From positions 1 to 64,000 of the forward strand of contig NZ_JASHIZ010000021.1 in NCBI RefSeq assembly GCF_030733425.1: 64,000 bases of DNA, read 5' to 3'. Origin of the DNA: Roseovarius sp. MMSF_3350 (GTDB taxonomy: Bacteria > Pseudomonadota > Alphaproteobacteria > Rhodobacterales > Rhodobacteraceae). The first letter of the stretch is position 1, and each line of letters begins with the position of its first letter. Position numbers and translations under genes: made by a program. A model generated the notes under the pieces. That model ran no database searches. It was not told the origin of the DNA and was given only the letters and a program-made list of their open reading frames with translations. Shown here piece after piece: positions 53,128 to 62,662 of this stretch.

Positions 53128-54183
53128 TCAGGCCGCCGCCTTGCGGCGGTTTTCCTCCAGGCGCTTGTTGATGATGTCGGACGTCTCGTCCGCCTCGGCC
53201 ATCGGCGTGCCCATCTGGTCGGCGATCAGCTTGACCAGCAAGTCCACGCGTTCGATCTCCTCGGCGCCGCCGTCGATGGCGCGCGCCGCAGAAGACGGCT
53301 TGAGAAGGCCGTTTGCCGCGTTGGCGTATTTCTCGAAGGGGACCTGATCCTCTTCGTCGGCGCCGAGGTCCGTGACGAGGTCGCACACCTTCTTGTAGAT
53401 CGCCTGCGATTCCAGAAGATCGCCGTGCACGGCTTCCTTGATGGGACGAATACCGTCTTGCTGAACGCAACGGTAGTTGCCGGTCAGCAGCATGGCCCAT
53501 TTCGCGAACGGCACGAAGAGCGAGTCGAAGAGGCGCAGCTTGACGGGCACATCCTTGCCGTCCACGCGCACCGCTTCGATCTTTTCCTCGAGCTCGCGCA
53601 CGATGGCGGTGTGGGCCGGATCCTCGAACGGCGCGGCCTTGAAATTGGTGGGCAGGCCCACATGCAGCACGTTCGGCCCCTCTTCGGGCGGGCGGAAGGC
53701 CTGCGGGTCGGGGCTGCACAGCGAAACGAGGCCCGGCTTGAAATCTTCCCACGGCTCGATGCTATTGAATGCCGGGCGCAGGGCGTCGGCATCCAGGCGT
53801 TCGATCCGCTTGAGATACGGCAGGGGGGGCATGTTCATGATCGACATGCAAGGCCGCCCGGCTGCGGCGATCCGCTTCATCAGGTCGGTGATCTCGGCGT
53901 TGCCGTATTGCGGCTCGGACATGGCCAGCGCGATGAGGTCGTATTCTTCGGGTTTCACGTTCGCGGGCGCCTTGGCGTCGAGCTGGCCGGGAAGGTCGCC
54001 GGATTTGAACGCGCGGTGCTCATCCTCGTCCCGCAGTTTGATGCGGACCTCGGTGCCCTTTTCGTTGATGATGTCGGCCGTGGCCTGGCGGCACACCAAC
54101 GTCACGTCCTGCCCCGCCATCAAGAGCTTGGTCCCCAGCAGCGAGCCGTAGGATGCACCCAGAATAAGAACCTTGCGAGCCAT
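53128..54183 (-). CDS. PanE/ApbA-family reductase, probable oxalyl-CoA reductase (PanE2-like)
   Basis: 351 residues, longer than PanE (about 300). The N-terminal NAD(P) fold has GASYGSLLG at residues 9-17. The C-terminal helical domain includes LRLFDSLFVPFAKWAMLLTGNYRC and ends in an Arg/Lys-rich helix. In Methylobacterium extorquens a protein annotated as ketopantoate reductase (PanE2) reduces oxalyl-CoA to glyoxylate. The same-type gene in a cluster with frc, fhs and a tricarboxylate-type transporter strongly suggests that function. The start ATG has AAGGAGAG. It is divergent from the XRE-type regulator. Confidence 0.78.
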   Translation of the reverse strand: MARKVLILGASYGSLLGTKLLMAGQDVTLVCRQATADIINEKGTEVRIKLRDEDEHRAFKSGDLPGQLDAKAPANVKPEEYDLIALAMSEPQYGNAEITDLMKRIAAAGRPCMSIMNMPPLPYLKRIERLDADALRPAFNSIEPWEDFKPGLVSLCSPDPQAFRPPEEGPNVLHVGLPTNFKAAPFEDPAHTAIVRELEEKIEAVRVDGKDVPVKLRLFDSLFVPFAKWAMLLTGNYRCVQQDGIRPIKEAVHGDLLESQAIYKKVCDLVTDLGADEEDQVPFEKYANAANGLLKPSSAARAIDGGAEEIERVDLLVKLIADQMGTPMAEADETSDIINKRLEENRRKAAA

Positions 54184-54291
54184 GTTGATCTCTCCTTGCA
54201 TTTTCATCACGCAACATAATTGCGCAGAGAGATTCTTCTACAAAATTCGTGTAAATGTGTTATTGATAATGTTAACAAGTTTATATCTTGT

Positions 54292-54303
54292 AACTTTGTA
54301 AAG
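54292..54303. promoter_or_regulatory. RamB/PccR-like motif before the XRE-ImmA regulator
   Basis: AACTTTGTAAAG resembles the ACTTTGCAAA type of box bound by the related regulators RamB/PccR, with one base different. It is 8 nt before the regulator ATG, in a strikingly AT-rich 127-nt divergent gap. Weak evidence. Confidence 0.3.
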
Positions 54304-54310
54304 AGCCGGG

Positions 54311-55717
54311 ATGTCAAAGACCTTTATCGGGCCCAAACTGCGTCAGCTCAGGATCAGCCGCGAACTGACGCAGGCCGACGTCGCACAGCGGCTTGGCGTG
54401 AGCGCCGCATACGTCAACCTGTTGGAAAACAACCAGAGAAGCCTGTCGGTCAAGATGTTGCTGGCGATTTCCGAGGCGTTCGATGTCGATGTCAAGGAAC
54501 TGACCCAGGACGACGGCGCGCATGTGCTGGCGGACCTTCGCAACGCGTTCAGCGACACGACGCTGGAGGGGGACCCGCCGGACGTGCAGGAATTGCGAAG
54601 CGCGATCGAGCGGGCGCCGGCGTTCGTCGATCATTTCCTGCAACTGCATCGCGCCCACCGGGCCGCGCTCAGGGTCATCATGCGGGGCGAGGCCGATGGG
54701 CGCGACGAACAGGTGCTGCACGCCTCTCCCGAAACCGCGATCCACGACTTTTTCAGAAAGCACAACAACTACTTCGCCGTTCTCGAGGTCGCGGCAGAGA
54801 ATGCCCGGCGCGTCATTCCCGTGGCATCGGAGTCTCTTTTCGTGGACCTTCGCGCCGGGCTTCGTGACGTCCACGGCGTTTCGGTGGAGGTACGCCCCAT
54901 CGAGGAACTTGGCGACTCGCTTCGCATCTACGACCAGGACAGCCGCACGCTCTTGCTGTCGCAGGCGCTCAACAACGAGAACCGCGCCTTTCAGATGGCG
55001 CATATCCTGGCCTTTCTCACCGAGGGAAGGATGATCTCGAAAATGGCGAAGGACGCGCAGGCCGATTCCGAACGGGTCCGGCCCAGGCTGGAGGTCGAAC
55101 TGGGAAACTATTTCGCCGCCGCGTTCCTGATGCCCTACGAAGAGTTCCTGGCAACGGCGGAACGCACCGGGTACGACATCGACCGCATTGCGCTGGCGTT
55201 CGGCGTGACGTTCGAGCAGGCCTGTCACCGCCTGACGACGATGCAGCGCGACAAGGCGCACGGGATCCCGTTCTTCCTGTTGCGGCTCGACAGGGCTGGG
55301 AATGTCACCAAGCGGTTCAACGCCTCGTCATTCGACCTTGCCGAGTACGGAGGCGCCTGTCCGGTGTGGAACGTGCATGCGGCGTTCTCGGTTCCCGGCG
55401 TCATCTTTCCGCAATTCGTGGAGATGCCCGACGGGCAGCGGTTCTTTTCCATCAGCAGGACGGTGCACCGTCCGGTTTTCAGCGCCGACACGCAGGATCG
55501 GCGGCTGACCCTGACGCTTGGCTGCGAGGCGCGGCACGCGCATCGCATCCGCTATGCCGCGAGCTTCAAGATCGACGATCATACCGTTTATCATCCGATC
55601 GGCATCAACTGTCAGCTTTGCCCGCGGCAGGCCTGTTCGCAGCGTGCGCATCAACCGTTGTTCATCAACCTGCCCATCAATGCAAATCGCCGCGGGTCGA
55701 CACGCTACGAAAGCTGA
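54311..55717 (+). CDS. XRE-family short-chain acyl-CoA regulator (ImmA/IrrE + DUF2083)
   Basis: 468 residues: a Cro/CI-type HTH at about 8-62 (RELTQADVAQRLGVSAAYVNLLENNQRSL), a middle ImmA/IrrE-like domain lacking an intact HExxH, and a C-terminal DUF2083 region with conserved cysteines (GINCQLCPRQACSQRA). Relatives (RamB, PccR) respond to short-chain acyl-CoA metabolism. Placed among oxalate genes, its ligand could be oxalyl-CoA or formyl-CoA (inference). It is divergent from the reductase and convergent with tctA. Confidence 0.88.
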   Translation: MSKTFIGPKLRQLRISRELTQADVAQRLGVSAAYVNLLENNQRSLSVKMLLAISEAFDVDVKELTQDDGAHVLADLRNAFSDTTLEGDPPDVQELRSAIERAPAFVDHFLQLHRAHRAALRVIMRGEADGRDEQVLHASPETAIHDFFRKHNNYFAVLEVAAENARRVIPVASESLFVDLRAGLRDVHGVSVEVRPIEELGDSLRIYDQDSRTLLLSQALNNENRAFQMAHILAFLTEGRMISKMAKDAQADSERVRPRLEVELGNYFAAAFLMPYEEFLATAERTGYDIDRIALAFGVTFEQACHRLTTMQRDKAHGIPFFLLRLDRAGNVTKRFNASSFDLAEYGGACPVWNVHAAFSVPGVIFPQFVEMPDGQRFFSISRTVHRPVFSADTQDRRLTLTLGCEARHAHRIRYAASFKIDDHTVYHPIGINCQLCPRQACSQRAHQPLFINLPINANRRGSTRYES

Positions 55718-55798
55718 ACGTGCAAAAGAGAAAGCCTGCCCCCCGGGAGATCAGGAGGCAGGCTTGTGGCGCGGCGGAGAGATCCGCGGCCTGTGTGG

Positions 55799-57319
55799 TC
55801 AGGCCTGGCTTTCCGCGGCCTTCTTGCGCTTGCGCATGATGCGCTGCACCACCGGGAACAGGACCAGCGCCAGTGCAAGACAGATGCAGACCAGCGAGAT
55901 CGGCCGGGTGATGAACGTGGTCGCGTCACCCTGGGCCGAGATCAGCGACTGGCGCAGCGAGCGTTCGGCCAAGGGCCCGAGCACGATGGCCAGAACCGCC
56001 GGTGCCACCGGGTAGTTCAGCTTGCGGAGCAGATAGCCCACCACACCGATGATCAGCATGATCCAGGTGTCGAACATCCGGTCGGTCGTGGCGAAGACCC
56101 CCAGCACGCAGAGCGTGAAGATGATCGGCGTCAGCAGGGTGAACGGCATCGCCAGAACCCGGATGAAGATCGGGATCAGCGCGATGTTCAGGATCACCGT
56201 CACCGCGTTGGCCACGTACATGGAGCCGATCAGGCCCCAGACGAAATCCGGGCTCTCGGTGAACAGAAGCGGCCCGGGGCGCAGGCCCCAGATGATCATG
56301 CCGCCGAGCAGGATCGCCGTGGTGGGCGAGCCGGGAATGCCCAGCGTGATCATCGGCAGCATCGAGCCCGTGGAGGCCGCGTTGTTGGCCGACTCGGGCG
56401 CGGCCACACCGGCCACGTTGCCCTTGCCGAAGCTGTCGGGGTCCTTCGAGAACGTCTTGCTGAGACCGTAGGACATCAGCGCCGCCGGGGTGGCCCCCGC
56501 CGCGGGCAGCGTGCCCACGAAGAAGCCCAGGAACGAACCCACCCAGGTCGAGTTGATGTAAAGCCGGATTTGCTTGAAGTTCTCCTTCATCCGCGACATC
56601 GAGATCTTGACGTTGTGCATCTGGACCTTGCCGCTGGTGGATTCCAGCGTCCAGAGCATCTCGCCCACCCCGTAGATGCCGATTGCCAGCACGAGGAAGC
56701 CGATGCCACGCTGGAAGTCGACCATGTCGAAGAAGATCAGGCGCGGGCTGCCCGAGATGATGTCGAAGCCGACCGCAGCCAGAACGAGGCCGAGAAGGAT
56801 CGAGAAGATCGTCTTGGGTATGTCGTCCCCGCCCAGCCCGATGAAGGTGGCAAAGGCCAGCAGCATCAGCGCGAACTCCTCCTGTGGTCCGAACTTCAGC
56901 GCGAAGGCGGCCAGGGGCGGCGCGAACAGGGTGAACAGGATGATCGACACCGTGCCGCCGATGAACGACGCGATGGCCGCGGCCATCAGGGCCTGGTCGG
57001 CCTTGCCGGCCTGTGCCATCGGTCGCCCGTCGAACACCGTCGCCACGGCTGTCGAGGCCCCTGGAATACCCAGGGTGATCGAACTGATCGCCCCCCCGTA
57101 CATTGCCCCGTAATAGAGCGCGGCAAGGAAGATGATCGCCGTCGTCGGCGGCACCAGGAAGGTGATGGGCAGCAGGATCGCCACCCCGTTGACCGAGCCG
57201 AGACCCGGCATACAGCCCACGAACAGCCCCGCAAGGCAGCCCGCGAAAATCATCATCAGGTTCAGGGGCTGGAACGCCTCAAGAAGGCCTGCTGTCAAAG
57301 ATACAAGTATCGTTTCCAT
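55799..57319 (-). CDS. tctA: Tripartite tricarboxylate transporter large permease
   Basis: 506 residues, about 11-12 membrane spans. The conserved TctA motifs GCMPGLGSVNGVAILLP and the repeated GIPGSPTTAILLGG are present, with YYGAMYGGAISSITLGIPG in the first half. It forms the channel unit. With frc and the reductase in the same direction, oxalate is the most likely substrate (inference). It follows tctB by 15 nt. Confidence 0.94.
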   Translation of the reverse strand: METILVSLTAGLLEAFQPLNLMMIFAGCLAGLFVGCMPGLGSVNGVAILLPITFLVPPTTAIIFLAALYYGAMYGGAISSITLGIPGASTAVATVFDGRPMAQAGKADQALMAAAIASFIGGTVSIILFTLFAPPLAAFALKFGPQEEFALMLLAFATFIGLGGDDIPKTIFSILLGLVLAAVGFDIISGSPRLIFFDMVDFQRGIGFLVLAIGIYGVGEMLWTLESTSGKVQMHNVKISMSRMKENFKQIRLYINSTWVGSFLGFFVGTLPAAGATPAALMSYGLSKTFSKDPDSFGKGNVAGVAAPESANNAASTGSMLPMITLGIPGSPTTAILLGGMIIWGLRPGPLLFTESPDFVWGLIGSMYVANAVTVILNIALIPIFIRVLAMPFTLLTPIIFTLCVLGVFATTDRMFDTWIMLIIGVVGYLLRKLNYPVAPAVLAIVLGPLAERSLRQSLISAQGDATTFITRPISLVCICLALALVLFPVVQRIMRKRKKAAESQA

Positions 57320-57334
57320 CTCTCTTCAGACCTC

Positions 57335-57862
57335 TCAGTAGAACCATTCGTAGCGGAAGTTGTCGACCCAGAGGAAAGCGTCCTCGAAGATCGGCAGACC
57401 CTTCGGCAGATACTTCGTCAGCGCCACCTCGAAGAGCAGGTAGACGAAGATCGGCGTGCCGATTGCGAAGGCCAGGGTCATCGGCCATGAATGCCGGCCC
57501 ATGAAGCGCACGAAGAAGAGCATGAAGATGACCAGCGCCAGATAGGTGCCGATATACGTCATCATGATCAACAGTGCGAGGATCGACCCCGCCGAGATCG
57601 TCACGAGAAAGATCGTGTCTCTCGAGATGTAGGGATCGTTGCTGCGCGACTCGGGCGTCTTTTTCTGCGCCCACCGCACGAGTGTGGCGACGGAAGCCAA
57701 GGCCATCCCCGCCGACAACCAGAACGGCCACATACCCGCACCGGGACCCCTGCCCCTGACCCAGCCGATACTGAGGTCGTCTGTGTATACGTTAAACATC
57801 AGGCCGAGCGACACCAGCAGTGTCGCGATCGCCATCAGAAGTTCCGCTGTCCGGACCGTCAT
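57335..57862 (-). CDS. tctB: Tripartite tricarboxylate transporter small permease
   Basis: 175 residues with four membrane spans and the TctB-type GRGPGAGMWPFWLSAGM segment near residues 36-52. The ATG at 57862 has a CGGAG site. It lies between tctC and tctA. Confidence 0.9.
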   Translation of the reverse strand: MTVRTAELLMAIATLLVSLGLMFNVYTDDLSIGWVRGRGPGAGMWPFWLSAGMALASVATLVRWAQKKTPESRSNDPYISRDTIFLVTISAGSILALLIMMTYIGTYLALVIFMLFFVRFMGRHSWPMTLAFAIGTPIFVYLLFEVALTKYLPKGLPIFEDAFLWVDNFRYEWFY

Positions 57863-57958
57863 TCTCTTTGGCTCCGTATAATTCGTTTGCGATCTATCGG
57901 GGGGGGCGTGTCCCTGTCGGACCAACCTGCCCGCGCCCGGATCGTCAGGCATCCAGGT

Positions 57959-57985
57959 GCAGGGCCCGGTGTCTCCGGACCCTGC
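57959..57985 (-). terminator. Hairpin between tctC and tctB
   Basis: An 11-bp stem GCAGGGCCCGG / CCGGACCCTGC (one G-T pair) with a 5-nt loop, 16 nt after the tctC stop. It probably stabilises or partly terminates the binding-protein message. Confidence 0.55.
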
Positions 57986-58001
57986 TGTTTTCAGGACTGA
58001 C

Positions 58002-58985
58002 TTACTCGCCGGTGATGGACGCGGCGCCGACCTTCTCGATCAGCTTTTCATGCGCGACCTTCTGGTTCGCGTGGAACGTGGCCAGGTCCTCGCCTTTCAT
58101 CATCTTCTCGCAGGTCAGGCCGTCGGACTTGCAGAACGCCTGCCATTCCTCGCTGTCGAAAAGCTCCTGGAAGAGGTTCACGTACCAGTCCACCGCCTCG
58201 GGATCCATGTCCGGCGGGCCGTTGACCGAGCGCTGCATGTAGTACTCGATCTCCACGCCCAGTTCCATGGCGGTCGGCACGTCCGGGAACGCAGCCATAC
58301 GCTCGGCCGAGAACTGCACCAGCGGCTTGGTGTTGCCGGCGCGCCAGAACTCCATCTGCTCGGCGGGGTTGTTCACCGTGCTGTCGATCTGGTTGCCCAC
58401 GAGGTTCTTGGCCACCGTGCCGCCACCGGGGAACGGAATGTAGGTCACGTCATAGCCGAACTCTGCTTCCATCATCGCGGTCAGAACGCTGTCTTCCTGG
58501 CCCGATCCGGTGCCGCCAACCTTCCAGTTCTTGCCCGCTTCGGACACAGCCGCGTTGAAGCTGTCGAGATCCGTGATGTCCTCGCGGTCGGTGTTGACCC
58601 ACAGCAGGAACGTGTCCATCGCCATCAGACCGATCGGCGTGAACTCGGTCACGTCGATGTTCAGGTCCTGCTGGATGATCGGCGTGGTGTAGAAGCTGTT
58701 CAGCGTCATCATGACGGTGTGATTGTCACCCGCCTTGTCCTGCATGTAGCGCAGCGCCTCGGCGCCCGATCCACCCGGCTTGTTGATCGGGATGAACGGC
58801 CGCGGGCTCAGGCCCTTCTTCTGGATGAGGCCCTGCAGCAGGCGGGCGATCTGGTCCGCACCACCGCCGGTGCCGGCCATGATGATGAACTCGACCGGCT
58901 TTTTCGGCTGCCATTCCGCCAGCGCCGCGGGCGCCGTCAATGCCAGCGCGGATGCGCTCGCTACAAGTAGTTTAAAGGTTTTCAT
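58002..58985 (-). CDS. tctC: Tripartite tricarboxylate transporter binding protein
   Basis: 327 residues: a signal peptide (MKTFKLLVASASALALTAPAALA) and a Bug/TctC-type fold (PKKPVEFIIMAGTGGGADQIARLL, the ligand-carboxylate loop). It captures a carboxylate in the periplasm. GGGAGG precedes the ATG. The 120-nt gap upstream to usp may hold a separate promoter. Confidence 0.93.
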   Translation of the reverse strand: MKTFKLLVASASALALTAPAALAEWQPKKPVEFIIMAGTGGGADQIARLLQGLIQKKGLSPRPFIPINKPGGSGAEALRYMQDKAGDNHTVMMTLNSFYTTPIIQQDLNIDVTEFTPIGLMAMDTFLLWVNTDREDITDLDSFNAAVSEAGKNWKVGGTGSGQEDSVLTAMMEAEFGYDVTYIPFPGGGTVAKNLVGNQIDSTVNNPAEQMEFWRAGNTKPLVQFSAERMAAFPDVPTAMELGVEIEYYMQRSVNGPPDMDPEAVDWYVNLFQELFDSEEWQAFCKSDGLTCEKMMKGEDLATFHANQKVAHEKLIEKVGAASITGE

Positions 58986-59105
58986 GGTTGTCCTCCCTAT
59001 GGTCTCCATGTGTGTCAGGGCTGATGCGCGCTCATTCTTGATGTGTTTGGCGCCCGCCCCATTCTTGGTACTGCAGTCAGTCTTCGCCTGTCCTCCCTAG
59101 TCTCC

Positions 59106-59978
59106 TCAATGAACCATGATGACCGGGAAATCCGCTTCGGCGACAACAACTTGCGAGTTGCCACCGAACAGGGATTCCCGTTCGTAACTGTCGTGATAGG
59201 CACCGATAATCAGCATACCGGCACCTGCGGCACGGGTTTCCGACAAGAGTTGCCGACCCACGTTGCGGCCTTCGGCCTTGAACATCCGGATATCGGACGC
59301 GACGCCGCGCAGCTCCAGGTAGCGCTGCAACTGATCTGCCCCGGGATGTTCGTCCCTGGGGCTGTCGCCGGTGTGCAGGATCGTCACCTTCTTGGCGCTG
59401 GAGATCATCGGCATGGCCATCGCAACGGCCCGCGTCGCCTCGAGCGAGCCGTTCCAGCCGATGGTCACGTGATCCGCGAAACTCGCATCTGTCACGTCCT
59501 GGTCGGGACACATCATCACCGGGCGGCCAGAAGAGAACAACGCCGATTTCAGCGTGTTGATCCCGAGGTTCATCTGCGGGTCAGGCTTGGCCACGCAGAC
59601 CAGGTCGCACAGGCGCCCGTATCTCTGGACCGCGTCGACCTGCTTGCCCTCGTACTCGATGAAGCGGGTCGTCGGCTTGTCGAGCTCGTGATCGGCGATC
59701 TCGAGCCCGAGCTTCTTGGCTTGTTTCTCGAACTCGCCGTACAGCTGGTCGCGCGTCGAGTCGGCATTGGCATGCGCCGCATCCTCGATGTGGCGGCGCA
59801 GCATGGTCGGGATCACGACGCCGTAGGGCATCATGTCCTCGGTCTTGGGATGGCAATGCACCACGCGGACCCGGGCACCGAAGCGCCGTGCCAGGGCGGC
59901 GGCGTGGGCAAAGACGTTGTCGCCTTTGCCGTCGCCCCGCACCGGAAGCATGATGCTGTGGAGAGAGTCGTAAGCCAT
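59106..59978 (-). CDS. Tandem universal stress protein
   Basis: 290 residues in two UspA-type halves (about 1-145 and 146-290). The second half retains the ATP-binding pattern G-x2-G-x9-G-(S/N) around GAYHDSYERESLFGGNSQ; the first is degenerate. The catalytic role is unknown. It is inserted between fhs and tctC in the oxalate cluster, with 3 nt from the fhs stop. Confidence 0.9.
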   Translation of the reverse strand: MAYDSLHSIMLPVRGDGKGDNVFAHAAALARRFGARVRVVHCHPKTEDMMPYGVVIPTMLRRHIEDAAHANADSTRDQLYGEFEKQAKKLGLEIADHELDKPTTRFIEYEGKQVDAVQRYGRLCDLVCVAKPDPQMNLGINTLKSALFSSGRPVMMCPDQDVTDASFADHVTIGWNGSLEATRAVAMAMPMISSAKKVTILHTGDSPRDEHPGADQLQRYLELRGVASDIRMFKAEGRNVGRQLLSETRAAGAGMLIIGAYHDSYERESLFGGNSQVVVAEADFPVIMVH

Positions 59979-59981
59979 GGC

Positions 59982-61658
59982 TTAGAACAACCCTTCGATT
60001 TCGCCCTGGTCGTTCAGGCGGATGTTTTCCGAGGCCGGCCGGCTGGGCAGGCCCGGCATGGTCATGATCTCGCCGCAGACCACCACGACGAAGCCCGCGC
60101 CGGCCGAGAGCCGCACCTCGCGCACCGGGACCGAGTGGCCCGTGGGCGCGCCGCGCTGCGTGGGGTCGGTCGAGAAGCTGTACTGCGTCTTGGCCATGCA
60201 CACGGGCAGGTTGCCGTATCCCTGGTCTTCCCATTGCTTCAGCTGGTCGCGCACCTTCTTGTCCGCGATCACCTCGTCGGCACGGTAGATCTTCTTGGCG
60301 ATGGTCTCGACCTTCTCGAAGAGACCCATCTCGTCGGGATAAAGCGGCTTGAAGTCCGCCTCGCCCTTCTCGATCGTCTCCACCACCTTCTTGGCGAGAT
60401 CCGCCGACCCTTCCGAGCCCAGCTCCCAGTGACGCGACAGCACCGCCTCGGCGCCGTTCTCGGCCACGAAGTCCTTCACCGCCTGCACCTCGGCATCGGT
60501 GTCGGTCACGAAGTGGTTGATCGCCACCACCACCGGTACACCGAAAGACTTAACGTTCTCGATATGCCGGCCCAGGTTCGGGCAGCCCGCCTTGACCGCG
60601 TCGACGTTCTCGGCGCCAAGGTCGGCCTTGGCCACGCCGCCGTTCATCTTCATCGCCCGCACCGTGGCGACCAGAACCACCGCCGAGGGCGCGATCCCTG
60701 CCTTGCGGCACTTGATGTTCATGAACTTCTCGGCGCCCAGGTCCGCGCCGAAGCCCGCCTCGGTCACCACGTAGTCGCACAGTTTCAGCGCCGTCTTCGT
60801 GGCGATGACCGAGTTGCAGCCATGCGCGATGTTGGCGAACGGGCCGCCATGCACGAAGGCCGGATTGTTCTCCAGCGTCTGCACCAGGTTGGGCTGCATC
60901 GCGTCCTTCAGAAGGACGGTCATCGCGCCTTCGGCCTTGATGTCGCGGCAATAGACCGGGCTGCGGTCGCGGCGGTAGGCCACGATCATCGAGCCCAGCC
61001 GTTCCTCGAGGTCCTTCAGGTCGCTCGCCAGGCACAGGATCGCCATGACCTCCGACGCCACGGTGATGTCGAAGCCGTCCTCGCGGGCAAAGCCGTTGGC
61101 CACACCGCCCAGGGACGACGTGATCTGGCGCAAGGAGCGGTCGTTCATGTCCACCACCCGGCGCCAGACGATCCGGCGGGTGTCGATCTCGGCGTCGTTG
61201 CCCCAGTAGACGTGGTTGTCGATCATGGCACTCAGCAGCGCGTGGGCCGAGGTGATCGCGTGGAAGTCGCCGGTGAAGTGCAGGTTCATGTCCTCCATCG
61301 GCACGACCTGCGCATAGCCGCCGCCCGCGGCGCCGCCCTTCATCCCGAAGTTCGGCCCCAGGGACGCCTCGCGGATGCAGATCATCGCCTTCTTGCCGAT
61401 GTGGTTCAGGCCATCGCCCAGGCCCACCGTGGTGGTGGTCTTGCCCTCGCCCGCCGGCGTCGGGTTGATCGCGGTCACCAGGATCAGCTTGCCGTCCTCG
61501 TTGCCCTGGACCGAGTTGATGTAGTCCTGGCTCACCTTCGCCTTGTCATGCCCGTAGGGCAGCAGGTGCTCGCCCGGAATGCCAAGCTTGTCGCCAATCT
61601 CCTGGATCGGCTTCTTCGACGCCGCACGCGCAATCTCGATGTCTGATTTGTGGCTCAT
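59982..61658 (-). CDS. fhs: Formate-tetrahydrofolate ligase
   Basis: 558 residues, the normal FTHFS length. The ATP-binding [16 protein letters not shown] loop is at about 66-82, with the conserved [19 protein letters not shown] and [17 protein letters not shown] blocks. It makes 10-formyl-THF from formate, THF and ATP. Downstream of frc it would capture formate from oxalate breakdown for C1 metabolism. The start at 61658 has AAGGGAAG. Confidence 0.97.
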   Translation of the reverse strand: MSHKSDIEIARAASKKPIQEIGDKLGIPGEHLLPYGHDKAKVSQDYINSVQGNEDGKLILVTAINPTPAGEGKTTTTVGLGDGLNHIGKKAMICIREASLGPNFGMKGGAAGGGYAQVVPMEDMNLHFTGDFHAITSAHALLSAMIDNHVYWGNDAEIDTRRIVWRRVVDMNDRSLRQITSSLGGVANGFAREDGFDITVASEVMAILCLASDLKDLEERLGSMIVAYRRDRSPVYCRDIKAEGAMTVLLKDAMQPNLVQTLENNPAFVHGGPFANIAHGCNSVIATKTALKLCDYVVTEAGFGADLGAEKFMNIKCRKAGIAPSAVVLVATVRAMKMNGGVAKADLGAENVDAVKAGCPNLGRHIENVKSFGVPVVVAINHFVTDTDAEVQAVKDFVAENGAEAVLSRHWELGSEGSADLAKKVVETIEKGEADFKPLYPDEMGLFEKVETIAKKIYRADEVIADKKVRDQLKQWEDQGYGNLPVCMAKTQYSFSTDPTQRGAPTGHSVPVREVRLSAGAGFVVVVCGEIMTMPGLPSRPASENIRLNDQGEIEGLF

Positions 61659-61680
61659 TTTGTCTTCCCTTTGTCGCGTT

Positions 61681-62598
61681 TCAGCTTGGAAATTCTTCGC
61701 CGACCTCAAGGCCGACCTCGGATGCCCACTGGGCGGCGGGTGTCTTGTCCCCGCCCTCGGGGCGTACTCGTTTCACCAGGATACGTCCGCCGACGCACTG
61801 CACCTCGATGCCGTCGTCGGTGATGGCGCGGACCCGGCCGGAAATGCCGTCGCCCGGGGCGCGGGCACTGTCGTAGATCCCCAGCTTGGCGCCCTTGTAG
61901 GTCGTCCATGCGCCGGGCGCGGGGTTGGTGCCGCGAATGAGATCGTAGACCTGCCCCACCGGGCGATGCCAGCAGATTTCCGAATGCCGCGCGGTGCAGC
62001 GGCGCTCGTAGGTGGCCTCGTCCTCGTCCGGCACGATATGCGGCGGATTGCCTTTGCGGAACAGGTCGCAGACCTCCAGCACGCTGTCGACCGCGGCGGG
62101 GTAGATCTTCTTGAAATAAAGGTCGATCACCGTGTCGTCGGGACCGATTTCGCATTCCCACTGCATCAGGCTGTCGCCCTCGTCCAGCCCGTCGGACGGG
62201 TAGAACCAGCTGAAGCCCGACTTGTCCGAGCCCATGATGATCGGCCAGTTGACCGCGCTGGGGCCGCGATGCAGCGGCAGCAGCGACGGGTGGAAACAGA
62301 TCGAGCCGTGGGTGGGCGTGTCACGCGCCGCCTCGGGCACGAAGACGTTGACGAAGGCCATGACCATCAGGTCGGCGTTGAAGCCTGCCAGCGTTTCCAG
62401 TGTCTCTGGCGCGTCGAAATTCGCCGGCTGCTCGACGGGCAGGCCCTTTTCGAGCGCGAATTCCTTGATCGGGTCGACCGGTTTGCCCTCGCGGTCCGGC
62501 TCGCAGTAGACGGCCACGACCTCGTCGGTTCCGGTCTCGATGATCTTGGCCAGCACGTCCTTGCCGAAGGCCTGCTGCCCCATGACGATCAATCGCAT
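61681..62598 (-). CDS. Formyl-THF hydrolase/formyltransferase-domain protein (ALDH1L1 N-terminal type)
   Basis: 305 residues. A formyltransferase core at about 1-200 has [10 protein letters not shown] (His103) and DGLDEGD (Asp139). The Asn of PurN/Fmt two residues before the His is Cys101, as it is also replaced in 10-formyl-THF dehydrogenase. A C-terminal Fmt-C-like barrel follows ([23 protein letters not shown]). Similarity is closer to the hydrolase domain of ALDH1L1 than to methionyl-tRNA formyltransferase. It might hydrolyse 10-formyl-THF or move formyl groups between THF and CoA. It lies between frc and fhs. Confidence 0.82.
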   Translation of the reverse strand: MRLIVMGQQAFGKDVLAKIIETGTDEVVAVYCEPDREGKPVDPIKEFALEKGLPVEQPANFDAPETLETLAGFNADLMVMAFVNVFVPEAARDTPTHGSICFHPSLLPLHRGPSAVNWPIIMGSDKSGFSWFYPSDGLDEGDSLMQWECEIGPDDTVIDLYFKKIYPAAVDSVLEVCDLFRKGNPPHIVPDEDEATYERRCTARHSEICWHRPVGQVYDLIRGTNPAPGAWTTYKGAKLGIYDSARAPGDGISGRVRAITDDGIEVQCVGGRILVKRVRPEGGDKTPAAQWASEVGLEVGEEFPS

Positions 62599-62662
62599 TT
62601 TAGTCCTCCCTTGGGTCCGGCAGGTGCGGATTTGCGCCGCACGCTGCCGGTCTTTCCTTCAA

